From NCBI RefSeq assembly GCF_003344535.1, contig NZ_QPKS01000005.1, forward strand, positions 168,067 through 232,066: a stretch of 64,000 nt of DNA. Direction: 5' to 3'. The notes beneath the pieces were generated by a model. It saw nothing but the letters and a program-made list of their open reading frames with translations. It had not been told where the DNA came from and did no database searches. The translations under genes and the position numbers were made by a program. Positions 54,643-63,091 of the stretch are shown here, in pieces (position 1 is the first letter of the stretch; each line of letters starts with the position of its first letter). The DNA is from Exiguobacterium flavidum. Its GTDB lineage: Bacteria; Bacillota; Bacilli; Exiguobacteriales; Exiguobacteriaceae.

Positions 54643-54658
54643 TTGAAAGCGCTTTCCG
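54643..54658. promoter_or_regulatory. CcpA binding site (cre) upstream of gudB
   Basis: TTGAAAGCGCTTTCCG matches the cre consensus WTGNAARCGNWWWCAW at 14 of 16 positions, with a perfect GAAAGCGCTTTC palindrome. Its centre is about 60 bases upstream of the expected gudB transcription start. Confidence 0.65.
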
Positions 54659-54697
54659 CACCCAGGGGCAATCCTCTTCGAAGAAGAGAAGTGCGCT

Positions 54698-55627
54698 TCA
54701 GACGTTTTTCGAGCGTTCGATCGCGAGCCCGATGAAGATCTCGACGAGTTCCGGATAGTCGATTCCGACGGCACGTGCACCGTCCGGGAACAGGCTCGTC
54801 GCGGTCATGCCGGGAAGTGTGTTCGTCTCGAGGATGATCGGGGTCCCGTCCTCCTTGACGAGGAAGTCGCTTCTTGAATAGCCTGCGCAGCCGAGCACTT
54901 GATGGGCAAGCACCGCAGCATCCTGCAGGCGCTTCGTCGTCGCCTCATCGAAATCGGCCGGACAGATATGTTCGGACCCGCCTACTGCATATTTCGATTC
55001 ATAGTCGTAGAACTCATTCTTAGGGATGATCTCTATGACCGGCAGAGGTTTCTCCTGACTTTTCGCGCCATAGACGGGTACAGTGACTTCCCTGCCCTTG
55101 ATGAACTCTTCGATCAAGACGGCGTCATCCGCCTCGAACGCAAGGTCGATCCCGTCGCGAAGCATCGCTTCGTCCCGAGCGATCGTCAACCCGTTCGAGG
55201 ATCCTTCCTGTGCAGGTTTGACGACGCATGGGAACTGCCCGCCCCATTCTGCCACCTTTTGATCGATGTCCTCGCCGCGTTCGATCAGAACGTCACGGGC
55301 GACCGGGATTCCGGCAGCTTTGAAGTGGATTTTCGAACGTGCCTTGTCCATCGCGAGCGCCGAAGCGAGCACGCCCGAACCTGTATATGGAATACCTGCC
55401 ATCTCTAGCAAGGCTTGAACGCGACCGTCTTCGCCATATTTCCCATGCAAAGCGATCATTGCGGCATCGACGTCGAGCGTCAACAGCTCACTGGCACGCT
55501 CCGGGTGGAAGTCCACCTCGATGACGTCATGTCCACGTTCCTTCAAAGCAGCGATGACGGAACGTCCGCTGCTCAAAGAGACCTCACGTTCGCCCGAAAC
55601 CCCACCGTACAGTACTGCCACTTTCAT
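54698..55627 (-). CDS. ddl: D-alanine--D-alanine ligase
   Basis: A 309-residue ATP-grasp ligase making D-Ala-D-Ala for peptidoglycan. The N-terminal VLYGGVSGEREVSL, the EEFIKGREVTV loop and the SRSDFLVKEDGTPIILETNTLPG segment are typical. The Tyr in the KYAVGG omega-loop region points to a D-Ala-D-Ala rather than D-Ala-D-Lac enzyme. It lies between gudB and ypbH. Confidence 0.93.
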   Translation of the reverse strand: MKVAVLYGGVSGEREVSLSSGRSVIAALKERGHDVIEVDFHPERASELLTLDVDAAMIALHGKYGEDGRVQALLEMAGIPYTGSGVLASALAMDKARSKIHFKAAGIPVARDVLIERGEDIDQKVAEWGGQFPCVVKPAQEGSSNGLTIARDEAMLRDGIDLAFEADDAVLIEEFIKGREVTVPVYGAKSQEKPLPVIEIIPKNEFYDYESKYAVGGSEHICPADFDEATTKRLQDAAVLAHQVLGCAGYSRSDFLVKEDGTPIILETNTLPGMTATSLFPDGARAVGIDYPELVEIFIGLAIERSKNV

Positions 55628-55662
55628 AATCCATTCACTCCTTCATCTTACATTCACCGTTT

Positions 55663-55671
55663 ATCATACCA
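55663..55671 (-). promoter_or_regulatory. Extended -10 promoter element of ddl
   Basis: TGG-TATGAT on the minus strand, 36 bases upstream of ddl; upstream lies the T run of the ypbH terminator in place of a clear -35 box. Confidence 0.5.
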
Positions 55672-55683
55672 TCATTCCTGTGT

Positions 55684-55715
55684 AAAAAAAAAAGAATGCG
55701 AACAATTCCGCATTC
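55684..55715 (-). terminator. Terminator of ypbH
   Basis: On the minus strand GAATGCG / CGCATTC is followed by ten Ts; the stem overlaps the ypbH stop codon. Confidence 0.88.
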
Positions 55716-56304
55716 AAACCGGGAAGTTATCGCTCATCGTCCGCACGGCGTCCGCCTCGCAGATCGTCTTCCCGTATTCCGCCATCACGAGCGGACTTTT
55801 AGCACTCGGGTCGCCATACTCCGACAAGATCGTCGTCACGACGGTCTCCGTACCCGTGTTCATACGCTCCTGGAAATAGAGATAATAGGCACCCTCGTAA
55901 TGATAGAGCGTCCCGCCCGTCTCCGTCCTCTCGCTGACCCCTGCCAGCGCATGGCTGGCTCCGATGACGGTTTCAAGGTCACCGAGATGATAGAGGACAT
56001 GGTGGACGATATCGACGGTCATCCGAATCTCGACCTGATCCGTCTCCTGCATCAAGTCCTCAGGCAGCTCCCCTTCACGTCTTACGTCGACGAGCATTCC
56101 GTCGTTCGGAAAGAACGTGATAAAGAAGTTCAACGTGCCGAATGCAGCGAAGCCGTAGTTCATCTCGGCTTCCTCGAGAAGCGTCCTGAGCAGCGTCTGA
56201 CCCTTCCCGACGGCAAGCGTCTCCGGGCGGATGTCATGTGCCGATAATTCATGTCTTGAGACGAACACGCGAATGTGTCCTTCTTGGAAATGCTCGAACT
56301 TCAA
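55714..56304 (-). CDS. ypbH: MecA-family adaptor protein YpbH
   Basis: A 196-residue adaptor of the MecA/NegA family. The C-terminal domain, with GGTLYHYEGAYYLYF and VTTILSEYGDPS, closely follows the B. subtilis YpbH pattern. Such adaptors deliver substrates to ClpC. The TTG start (MKFEHFQEGHIRVF) follows GGAGGG; a GTG five codons earlier overlaps it. Gene order ypbH-ddl-gudB-ypdA differs from B. subtilis only by ddl. Confidence 0.85.
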   Translation of the reverse strand: MKFEHFQEGHIRVFVSRHELSAHDIRPETLAVGKGQTLLRTLLEEAEMNYGFAAFGTLNFFITFFPNDGMLVDVRREGELPEDLMQETDQVEIRMTVDIVHHVLYHLGDLETVIGASHALAGVSERTETGGTLYHYEGAYYLYFQERMNTGTETVVTTILSEYGDPSAKSPLVMAEYGKTICEADAVRTMSDNFPV

Positions 56305-56356
56305 TCTATGTCCCTCCACTAATCGGAAGCATCGCTTCCTTCATCGATAGTTTCCA

Positions 56357-57241
56357 CTATACACCAGACACCGGTGCAAGTCGACCGAGCCATTTCCCCC
56401 ACTCTTCCCGGTCTCGCCCGAGATACCACTCCGCATAACGCTCTGCGTTCGCTTCGACGGCATACCCGCCAAGCCCGATTTGCGTCTCCGGTGATTCGTT
56501 TTCAAGGGCCGCTAGCGCCTCGTCAAGACCCGGCAGGTGCTCTGACAACGTACAGGAAAGGACGATCGCCCGCGGTTTTAACTGCTGGTTGACCTTCACG
56601 AGATCGCTGACTGGGATACCTGCTCCGAGAAACACGACATCGAAGCCCATCTGACGCAAGTAAAGTGTAAAGAACAGGAGACCGAGTTCGTGCTCTTCGT
56701 CGGGTGCGCATACGCATATGATGCGCGGAAGAAAGGGATTGATCGGCATTTGGAGGGATAAGGTCGATAATCTTGCCCGGAGGAAAGCTGTCGCGAAGTG
56801 CTCATGCGCCACATTGATCTCACCGCGCTCCCACCTGTATCCGATGTCGTTCAGCAAGGGCCCAACGATGTCACCTACCACCTTGTCGAAGCTGAACATC
56901 GTGAACGCCTTGTTCATGATGTCATGCGCTTCCCGTTCATCGAACTTGATGAGCGCGTCAAGAAGACGCTCACGCAAGTCCTTCGCATAATCCGTCGTCG
57001 ACTCGTTGAAGACCGTCGGAGTCTCATACAATTGAACGGCCTTCGAGACAGATAGCCCTTCCTTCTGTTTCTCGACGATCCACCGCAGTTTCGCGACATC
57101 ATTATCGCTGTACATACGATGCCCGGATTCACTCCTGTCCGGTTCGAGCACCTGGTATCGCCGCTCCCAGGCCCGGATGGTCGTCGGGTTGAGCCCGACG
57201 AGGGCGGCGACTGCCTTTATGTTATATTTCCCACGATCCAT
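56357..57241 (-). CDS. MerR-family regulator with cobalamin-binding domain (CarH/LitR-like)
   Basis: A 294-residue regulator. Residues 1-75 are a MerR winged helix (KAVAALVGLNPTTIRAWERR). Residues of about 80-165 form a four-helix bundle with Trp137-X9-Glu147-His148, the exact signature of light-sensing CarH proteins that hold adenosylcobalamin. The C-terminal Rossmann domain has Glu182-x-His184 followed by Gly, the lower cobalt-binding His motif. CarH/LitR repress carotenoid or other light-responsive genes in the dark. No carotenoid or photolyase gene is next to it here. The ATG follows GGGGG by eight bases. Confidence 0.85.
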   Translation of the reverse strand: MDRGKYNIKAVAALVGLNPTTIRAWERRYQVLEPDRSESGHRMYSDNDVAKLRWIVEKQKEGLSVSKAVQLYETPTVFNESTTDYAKDLRERLLDALIKFDEREAHDIMNKAFTMFSFDKVVGDIVGPLLNDIGYRWERGEINVAHEHFATAFLRARLSTLSLQMPINPFLPRIICVCAPDEEHELGLLFFTLYLRQMGFDVVFLGAGIPVSDLVKVNQQLKPRAIVLSCTLSEHLPGLDEALAALENESPETQIGLGGYAVEANAERYAEWYLGRDREEWGKWLGRLAPVSGV

Positions 57242-57305
57242 GTCGTTCGCCCCCTTCTGACTCTAGTATACCTAATAGGGGGTTCATTCACCGCCTTTGA
57301 TGCGC

Positions 57306-57494
57306 TTACCGCATGAATCCGATATAGAGGAACGTCAAAATGATGGCGAGCATGGCAAGCGTCAATGTTATCGCAACCGGATTTTTGGAAAACGGCTGCT
57401 TCATCTTCTCGTTTCGCAGCTTCTGCTGCCTGACAGCGCGCGGTGGCAGAGTCGGCTCTCCTTCTGCCCGCTTGTTCTTGTCTCTATTTTTCAA
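57306..57494 (-). CDS. Small membrane protein of unknown function
   Basis: A 62-residue protein: a charged Lys/Arg/Gln-rich N-terminal half and one C-terminal transmembrane helix (about residues 40-58, VAITLTLAMLAIILTFLYIGF). TTG start chosen because AAGAAGGTGAT is an excellent match to the anti-Shine-Dalgarno sequence at proper spacing; an ATG two codons earlier sits on this site. Between recS and the B12-type regulator. I do not recognise the family. Confidence 0.55.
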   Translation of the reverse strand: MKNRDKNKRAEGEPTLPPRAVRQQKLRNEKMKQPFSKNPVAITLTLAMLAIILTFLYIGFMR

Positions 57495-57527
57495 TTCCAT
57501 CACCTTCTTGAACGAATTAGCTCTATT

Positions 57528-58955
57528 TTACACTGAAATCGAGTTGGAGAAAAAGACCTCTTCAAGACGTGTCCTCCAGTCGAGCGGCGTAACCTGCGTC
57601 GTTGAGCGGGCATCAGGAACGACGAAAGTACCGCATCTGTCGCAACATCGCTCTTGAGCGACCGATTCCTCTCCGAAATGTCTAAGCAAGACGGCTCGCC
57701 GACAAGACGATGACTTTGCATAAGCAATCATCTGACCGAGTTCCTTCTCGCGAACGGAGCGACGGACACGGTTCCATTCGATGATCGTTTCAGCCTTCAA
57801 CCCTTGAGCGACCTGCGATGCGAACAGCCGGTAAGCAGGATCTTTCAAGTCGAGCTGAAGTGCCTTCTCCACCTGTCCGACACCTTCCTCTTCGATCATC
57901 CGGCTGACTCGGCGAACGGCGTGATCCGCCATGTATTGTGCGTCGAGCAAAAACTGATGGATGGAGGCGTCGTTCTCTGTGAAGAGGAGCACGGCCGTCG
58001 AAGGCCTGCCGTCCCGTCCCGCCCGTCCGACTTCCTGCATATATGCCTCGATCGTAGCCGGAAGCGTGTAATGGAGGACGGAGCGGACATTCGATTTGTT
58101 GACACCCATCCCGAACGCACTCGTGCAGACCATGGTGTCGATTTCGTCATTCAGAAATTGTTGCTGGATCAATTGACGGTCCTCGGGCTCAAGGCCTGCA
58201 TGGTAATGGGTCGCTTTCAACAGGGCCGCCACCCGCTCAGCGTCCTTTCGTGTCGCTGTATAGACGACACACGGCCTTTCGAGTCGTACAAGCCAGTATC
58301 TCAATCGATCATCCTTCTCCGCCTGAGTACTCTGGTCGACCAGGAATTGGATTTCCGGCCTGTTGGCGGAATGCCGATGGATTGCTGCGTCCTTCAAGCG
58401 AAGATGCTCGATGATGTCCTCCGCGACCGCTTCCGGTGCAGTGGCGGTCAACGCGAGGCACGGCGGATTCCCAAGCGCAATCCTCGCCTCATGGAGCTTC
58501 GTATATTCCGGGCGGAACTCGTGACCCCACTGCGATACGCAATGCGCCTCGTCGACGACGAACAATCTGATTTCGGCTTTCTTCAATCGCTCCCTGACGA
58601 GCGGCGCAGCCAGCTGTTCCGGACTTAAATACAGATAGCGAAGCTGATTGATCCGGTCCAAAACTTCCCGTTTTTGATCCGCCGATTCTTGAGAAGTAAG
58701 CTTCGCGACCGAACGCTCCCCTCGCGCTTTGATCTGCATCACTTGATCCTCGATCAGCGAGAGGAGCGGCGAGACGACAAGCGTCAACCCGTCAGGATAG
58801 ACATATGATGGCAATTGGAAGCAGACGGACTTCCCGCCGCCCGTCGGCAGGATCGCAAGCGTGTCCCGTCCGCTTAGCACGGATTCGATGATCTCACGCT
58901 GGCCGGCTCGAAAGTCGGGGTAATGAAAATGACGTTCCAATAATTGTTCGAGCAT
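57528..58955 (-). CDS. recS: RecQ-family DNA helicase (RecS/YpbC)
   Basis: A 475-residue helicase, close in size to B. subtilis RecS (YpbC) and shorter than full RecQ, with no HRDC domain. Walker A is ILPTGGGKSVCF, the DEAH motif VVDEAHCVSQWGHEFRPEY and motif VI YMQEVGRAGRDGR. The C-terminal zinc subdomain has C-R-R and CCDRCG cysteines. It unwinds recombination intermediates. AAGGAGG precedes the ATG, three bases past the ypbB stop. Confidence 0.92.
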   Translation of the reverse strand: MLEQLLERHFHYPDFRAGQREIIESVLSGRDTLAILPTGGGKSVCFQLPSYVYPDGLTLVVSPLLSLIEDQVMQIKARGERSVAKLTSQESADQKREVLDRINQLRYLYLSPEQLAAPLVRERLKKAEIRLFVVDEAHCVSQWGHEFRPEYTKLHEARIALGNPPCLALTATAPEAVAEDIIEHLRLKDAAIHRHSANRPEIQFLVDQSTQAEKDDRLRYWLVRLERPCVVYTATRKDAERVAALLKATHYHAGLEPEDRQLIQQQFLNDEIDTMVCTSAFGMGVNKSNVRSVLHYTLPATIEAYMQEVGRAGRDGRPSTAVLLFTENDASIHQFLLDAQYMADHAVRRVSRMIEEEGVGQVEKALQLDLKDPAYRLFASQVAQGLKAETIIEWNRVRRSVREKELGQMIAYAKSSSCRRAVLLRHFGEESVAQERCCDRCGTFVVPDARSTTQVTPLDWRTRLEEVFFSNSISV

Positions 58956-59969
58956 TCAAAGGACCTCCTTGACGAGTCGCGCGAGAACGATCCGTATTTG
59001 AAAATAGCTGCACTCCTGCTTCATGTTTTGCCTGATTCGTTTGAGGGCGAACGTCCCTTCACTCTGTTGGATCATTCTGATTTCTTTGGCGACAGACTCT
59101 GGGACGAACTGTTCGAGCGGAAAGCGGTCGCCATACATCGCGATCTCGACGAGATGATCCTCCATCGTACTGTCCTTCAGCCTGCGTCGGGATTTGATCT
59201 CCTCGATCGACAGCCCGAGTCGGAGCAGTTCATACGTACGCGCAGCGGATGTCGTCATCTTATCCCGGGAGACGTCCCGGGCGAGTCCATGTATGAGACC
59301 GGACTCAGGCAGTGATTTCAGGCATGACACCCATGCCTGTTGAAACTGCATTCGAATCGAAAGGGTGTCGACGTCGAGTCTCTCCGCCAGTTGCGGAAGT
59401 GAAAGCCCGGTCCGATTGCCTGACAGGCGATAGGTGATGAGTGTAGCGTCCTCACCTTCAAGAGACTCAAGTGCGTTCCTGAGCTCTCTGTAAGCAGTCT
59501 CGATCCAGGCATCGCGATCCTCGATCGTCCGCAACGTATGCCTGACCCACGATTTCGTCCCCTCGTCCTGCTGAACCGGGATGAACGTCGTCTTCTGCTT
59601 CAGGCAAAGCAGCGTCTGAAGGAGCAAGCTGAACCGCTTCCACAAAATCAGTGAATAGCCCCGGCACTCACCGCCTAGCCCATCTACGATGAACGTATGA
59701 CCGATCAGCCCTCTCCCCTCTTCGGTCAATTCGAACGGGACGTTCCTGATCCATCCTTTTCGAATTAAATTATTCAGTTGCTCCTCGTACCCCTTCGGAT
59801 CGAGGGGAACCATCCCGAACAGGGAATCGAGTCGATAGAAATGGGCATCCTGAAGCGTCGTGGCAGAACGCTTCCCTTGAATGACGTGAAAGAGACTGCG
59901 GTCTGTCCTCTCCCCCTCCAGTCGGAAGATCGCTTCAAGGAGAATTCGCTCGATGAAAGTAGGTTCCAT
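58956..59969 (-). CDS. ypbB: YpbB-like helix-turn-helix protein
   Basis: A 337-residue protein with a C-terminal HTH_40 domain (TYELLRLGLSIEEIKSRRRL and the STMEDHLVEIAMYG segment) and an N-terminal part (LFHVIQGKRSATTLQDAHFY) seen in YpbB proteins, always paired with RecS-type helicases. A helper role in recombination repair is inferred from this pairing. Start MEPTFIERILLEA follows AGAGGGG; the promoter is at 60002-60030. Confidence 0.85.
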   Translation of the reverse strand: MEPTFIERILLEAIFRLEGERTDRSLFHVIQGKRSATTLQDAHFYRLDSLFGMVPLDPKGYEEQLNNLIRKGWIRNVPFELTEEGRGLIGHTFIVDGLGGECRGYSLILWKRFSLLLQTLLCLKQKTTFIPVQQDEGTKSWVRHTLRTIEDRDAWIETAYRELRNALESLEGEDATLITYRLSGNRTGLSLPQLAERLDVDTLSIRMQFQQAWVSCLKSLPESGLIHGLARDVSRDKMTTSAARTYELLRLGLSIEEIKSRRRLKDSTMEDHLVEIAMYGDRFPLEQFVPESVAKEIRMIQQSEGTFALKRIRQNMKQECSYFQIRIVLARLVKEVL

Positions 59970-60001
59970 GTCATGCCCCTCTCTGTATTTCCATATATTA
60001 A

Positions 60002-60030
60002 GATATACCATTCCGGAATACTCGTTTCAA
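60002..60030 (-). promoter_or_regulatory. Sigma-A promoter of ypbB-recS
   Basis: On the minus strand TTGAAA, 17 bases, TATATC, with TGG just before the -10 box. Confidence 0.6.
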
Positions 60031-60047
60031 TCCTGCTTGTTTTGACC

Positions 60048-60089
60048 AAAAAAAAGAATCGGCCCGTCTCCCTGGGAAGACAGGCCGAT
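60048..60089 (-). terminator. Terminator of the chemoreceptor gene
   Basis: On the minus strand ATCGGCC-TGTCT pairs with GGAGAC-GGGCCGAT with small mismatches, and TTCTTTTTTTT follows. Confidence 0.82.
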
Positions 60090-60103
60090 AACTTGACTCG
60101 CTC

Positions 60104-61798
60104 TTACAGTTTGAAGCCTTGGATGGCGCGCTGAAGATCTTGCGACATCTCGCTCATCGTCTCGGCGATCCCATTGATTTCCTGCATCATCGCCAGCTGT
60201 TCCTCTACCGACTCCTGTACATGCAACGTGTGCTCCGTCGTCTCGTTCGCATGACGTGCCATCTCGGTGATGGCTGCAGCGATCTCCTGCGAATTCGCGG
60301 ACGCCTGATCCGATGCGGAAGCGAGCTCCGTCAGCTGATGCGACGATTCCTCAATCGTCTCGACGATCGTACGGAATGACGAACCTGCCGTCTGGATCAA
60401 GGTCACGCCATCGTTGATCAAGCCGGCATTGATGTCGAATGATTCAGCGACTTCCGACGTATCGTGCTGGATTTCCCGGATCAGGCGATTGATTTCCTGG
60501 GCACTCCGCTTCGATTCTTCCGCGAGCTTCTTCACTTCCTCCGCGACTACCGCGAAACCTTTTCCATGCTCTCCCGCCCGAGCCGCTTCGATTGCGGCGT
60601 TCAAGGCAAGCAGATTCGTCTGTTCCGTGATGCCTGTGATTGCTTTCGTGATCCGTTCGATCTCGCTCGATTGCCGGTTCAGCTTTTCGATCGTCTTGGC
60701 CGTCTCGTCCGTCGCGTTCTTGATCGCCATCATCTGTCCTTCCGCCTCAGCGATCGATTTCGCTCCTTCTTGGGCGCGTCCGAGGTTTTCCGTCGTCCCT
60801 TGATCGATTGCCTGGTTCTTGTCTGCGATCTCCTGCAGACCTTCGGCAGTCGAACCGATCGCGCTCTGACTCTCACTCGCATAATTCGAAGTGGCCTGTG
60901 CTCCCTTGCTCATCGATTCGAACAGGCTCGAGACGTCCTGCGTCGTAGCAGCTACTTCCTCCGTGCTTGCATAGAGCTGTTCCGAATAGGCCGTGACCGT
61001 CTCCGCGCTCGCATGAACGTTCTGGATCAAGTTGACGAGACTTCCCTTCATCTGATTGAAGGCGAGCACGACTTCCTGTACCTCATCCTTTGACTTCACG
61101 GACAATTCCTCTCCGCTCAAGTCCCCTTCAGCGACCTGACGCGCAGAATGCGCGAGGCGCTGAAGCGGACGACCGATCATGCGGCCCATGACCGCTGCCG
61201 TGGTGAGGCCGATCACCGTCGCAAGACCGGCGATGAGAAGGAGCAGGTTTCGCGCTCGATCCGCCTGTGCCTTCGCAGCGTCGCCTGTCTTCTTCAAGTT
61301 CTCACCTTGAAAGGCGACGAGCGTATCGACGTCTTGCTGGAGTTGTTCGTTGACCGGAAGAACGGTCTCCTTGTAGATCTTCAAGGCACCCTCCGTGTCG
61401 CCGTTGCGCGTCAAGTCCATGATGTCGACGGCGCTGTTGTCATATGTGATGACCTGGCTGTAAATTTGATCGAGAAGCGATACCATCTCCTTAGAGGTGA
61501 GCGTCTTGCTCAGCTGCTTCAACTGCGCATCCCGGACGTCCTTGTGGTCCTGGAACTGGTCGACGAGCTGTTCGTCGTTCTCTAGCATGAATCCGCGCAG
61601 CGATCTTCCCTGGTTCGCGACTGCTAAGGCAAGCTTATCGGCCGTGACGATCTTTGGTACGCGGTCCTCAAGCACCGTCTCATAGCTGTTCGCGACGCTC
61701 ATCAGCTGAAATGCGCTGAAAGCGGACGCAAACAAAAGGGCCGTGATCACTAGGCCGAAGCCTGCGAATAATTTTTTTCTGATTGTCCATCTCATCAT
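60104..61798 (-). CDS. Methyl-accepting chemotaxis protein
   Basis: A 564-residue transmembrane receptor. TM1 is at about residues 11-31 ([19 protein letters not shown]), followed by a four-helix-bundle type sensor domain and TM2 near 185-210 ([20 protein letters not shown]). A HAMP domain and a signalling domain with the conserved hairpin [19 protein letters not shown] follow. The ligand cannot be deduced. CheR (39413-40186) would methylate it. GGAGG precedes ATGATG. A sigma-D-like promoter lies at 61875-61900. It is inserted between ypbB and fer, which are neighbours in B. subtilis. Confidence 0.92.
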   Translation of the reverse strand: MMRWTIRKKLFAGFGLVITALLFASAFSAFQLMSVANSYETVLEDRVPKIVTADKLALAVANQGRSLRGFMLENDEQLVDQFQDHKDVRDAQLKQLSKTLTSKEMVSLLDQIYSQVITYDNSAVDIMDLTRNGDTEGALKIYKETVLPVNEQLQQDVDTLVAFQGENLKKTGDAAKAQADRARNLLLLIAGLATVIGLTTAAVMGRMIGRPLQRLAHSARQVAEGDLSGEELSVKSKDEVQEVVLAFNQMKGSLVNLIQNVHASAETVTAYSEQLYASTEEVAATTQDVSSLFESMSKGAQATSNYASESQSAIGSTAEGLQEIADKNQAIDQGTTENLGRAQEGAKSIAEAEGQMMAIKNATDETAKTIEKLNRQSSEIERITKAITGITEQTNLLALNAAIEAARAGEHGKGFAVVAEEVKKLAEESKRSAQEINRLIREIQHDTSEVAESFDINAGLINDGVTLIQTAGSSFRTIVETIEESSHQLTELASASDQASANSQEIAAAITEMARHANETTEHTLHVQESVEEQLAMMQEINGIAETMSEMSQDLQRAIQGFKL

Positions 61799-61874
61799 CT
61801 CTGCCTCCATTCGTTCAATCGAAAAGCCACTCCTATTTAGTATGTGCATGTACCTGAATGGCTTCCCCGTTCAT

Positions 61875-61900
61875 TTATCGGAATAAGTTGTTCGTTTTTG
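61875..61900 (-). promoter_or_regulatory. Candidate sigma-D (motility) promoter of the chemoreceptor gene
   Basis: On the minus strand CAAA, 14 bases, TCCGATAA. The sigma-D consensus is TAAA, 14-16 bases, GCCGATAT. The -10 octamer is nearly perfect and lies about 75 bases before the start codon. Confidence 0.5.
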
Positions 61901-61962
61901 CACAAAAATCAAAATCTTTGTGCCATCTTTTCGAAGTGAATGACACCCGCTGCTCTTAGACG

Positions 61963-61991
61963 TTGAAATCGGGCGTGCAGTCCGATACAAT
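61963..61991 (+). promoter_or_regulatory. Sigma-A promoter of fer
   Basis: TTGAAA, 17 bases, TACAAT; both boxes match five of six positions. Confidence 0.8.
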
Positions 61992-61993
61992 GA

Positions 61994-62299
<306 letters not shown>

Positions 62300-62338
62300 T
62301 CTTCACATGAAAAAATCCTCTCTCCGGCTTCGGATGAT

Positions 62339-62397
62339 AAGCTCCCTCATAAGTAAACAGTTGAAACAATAAAACTGTCTGCTTATGAAGGGAGCTT
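62339..62397 (+). promoter_or_regulatory. Left-end hairpin that can mask the orfA ribosome-binding site
   Basis: AAGCTCCCT (62339-62347) pairs with AGGGAGCTT (62389-62397), CATAAG with CTTATG, and ACAGTT with AACTGT, with one bulge and a 3x3 internal loop. The orfA ribosome-binding site (GGGAG, 62390-62394) is in the right arm. A transcript entering from fer would include the whole hairpin, while one started inside the element would lack the left arm. Confidence 0.6.
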
Positions 62398-62402
62398 TTC
62401 CT

Positions 62403-63077
62403 ATGTCTAAAAAACGGCATACCGCGCTAGAAAAGATGAGAGCCATCCGAGCATATGAAGAAGGAACTGGAAGCATGGCCGCGATCGCGTCGCAGTTCGG
62501 AATCTCGCTAGACACACTCAAAGAATGGAGAAGCGTATACCGAAACGGCGGCCTTACGGCGCTCGAACCCCGCAAAAAATGGACGGGCTACACGACAGAG
62601 CTGAAACATCGAGCCGTACGCGACGTCCTGGAAGGTCGTGAATCCATTCGGAGCGCGACAAAAAAGTATGGTATCTCCGGCAAGAGCGTGTTGAAGAACT
62701 GGATAACGCAATATAATGGTCATAGAGAAATCAATGAGAGAAAGAGGCGAACCTCTATGACCAAGGGAAGACAGACGACGTTCGAGGAACGGATCGAAGC
62801 GGTGCTCGACTGCATCGGGAGAGGAAAGGACTACCATGGGACGGCAGAGACCCATCGGGTCTCGTATCAACAAATCTATAGCTGGGTCCGGAAGTACGAG
62901 AAAGACGGACCAGACGGCTTGATGGACCGGCGGGGACGCACGAGGATGGATGAGGAATTGACGGCGGAGGAACGCCACGCCATCGAGAAGAAGCGACTCG
63001 AGCTTGAAAACGAACGTCTCCGCGCGGAGATCATGTTCCTAAAAAAGTTAGAGGAAATCGAGAGGAGGCGAAACTGA
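62403..63077 (+). CDS. IS3-family transposase OrfA
   Basis: A 224-residue protein of the IS150 InsJ type. Two helix-turn-helix regions are visible: ALEKMRAIRAYEEGTGSMAAI with the following segment, and TTFEERIEAVLDCIGRGKDY with its WVRKYEKDGPDGLMDRRGR continuation. A C-terminal coiled coil (EKKRLELENERLRAEIMFLKK) serves as dimerising leucine zipper. The ATG at 62403 lies eight bases after GAAGGGAG; an ATG at 62385 sits on that site. Confidence 0.88.
   Translation: MSKKRHTALEKMRAIRAYEEGTGSMAAIASQFGISLDTLKEWRSVYRNGGLTALEPRKKWTGYTTELKHRAVRDVLEGRESIRSATKKYGISGKSVLKNWITQYNGHREINERKRRTSMTKGRQTTFEERIEAVLDCIGRGKDYHGTAETHRVSYQQIYSWVRKYEKDGPDGLMDRRGRTRMDEELTAEERHAIEKKRLELENERLRAEIMFLKKLEEIERRRN
63041..63047 (+). 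other. Programmed -1 frameshift site A6G
   Basis: AAAAAAG in the phase A-AAA-AAG relative to orfA. After a -1 slip the reading continues without stop into the orfB frame, giving an OrfAB fusion, the active transposase of IS3 elements. Confidence 0.7.
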
Positions 63078-63091
63078 GCCAAGTCCGAAAC

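Noticed and set aside
61816..61839. A second sigma-D-like pair (TAAA ... TTCGATTG) near the chemoreceptor start
   Set aside because: Spacing is only 12 bases and the -10 match is poor; the pair at 61875-61900 is better.
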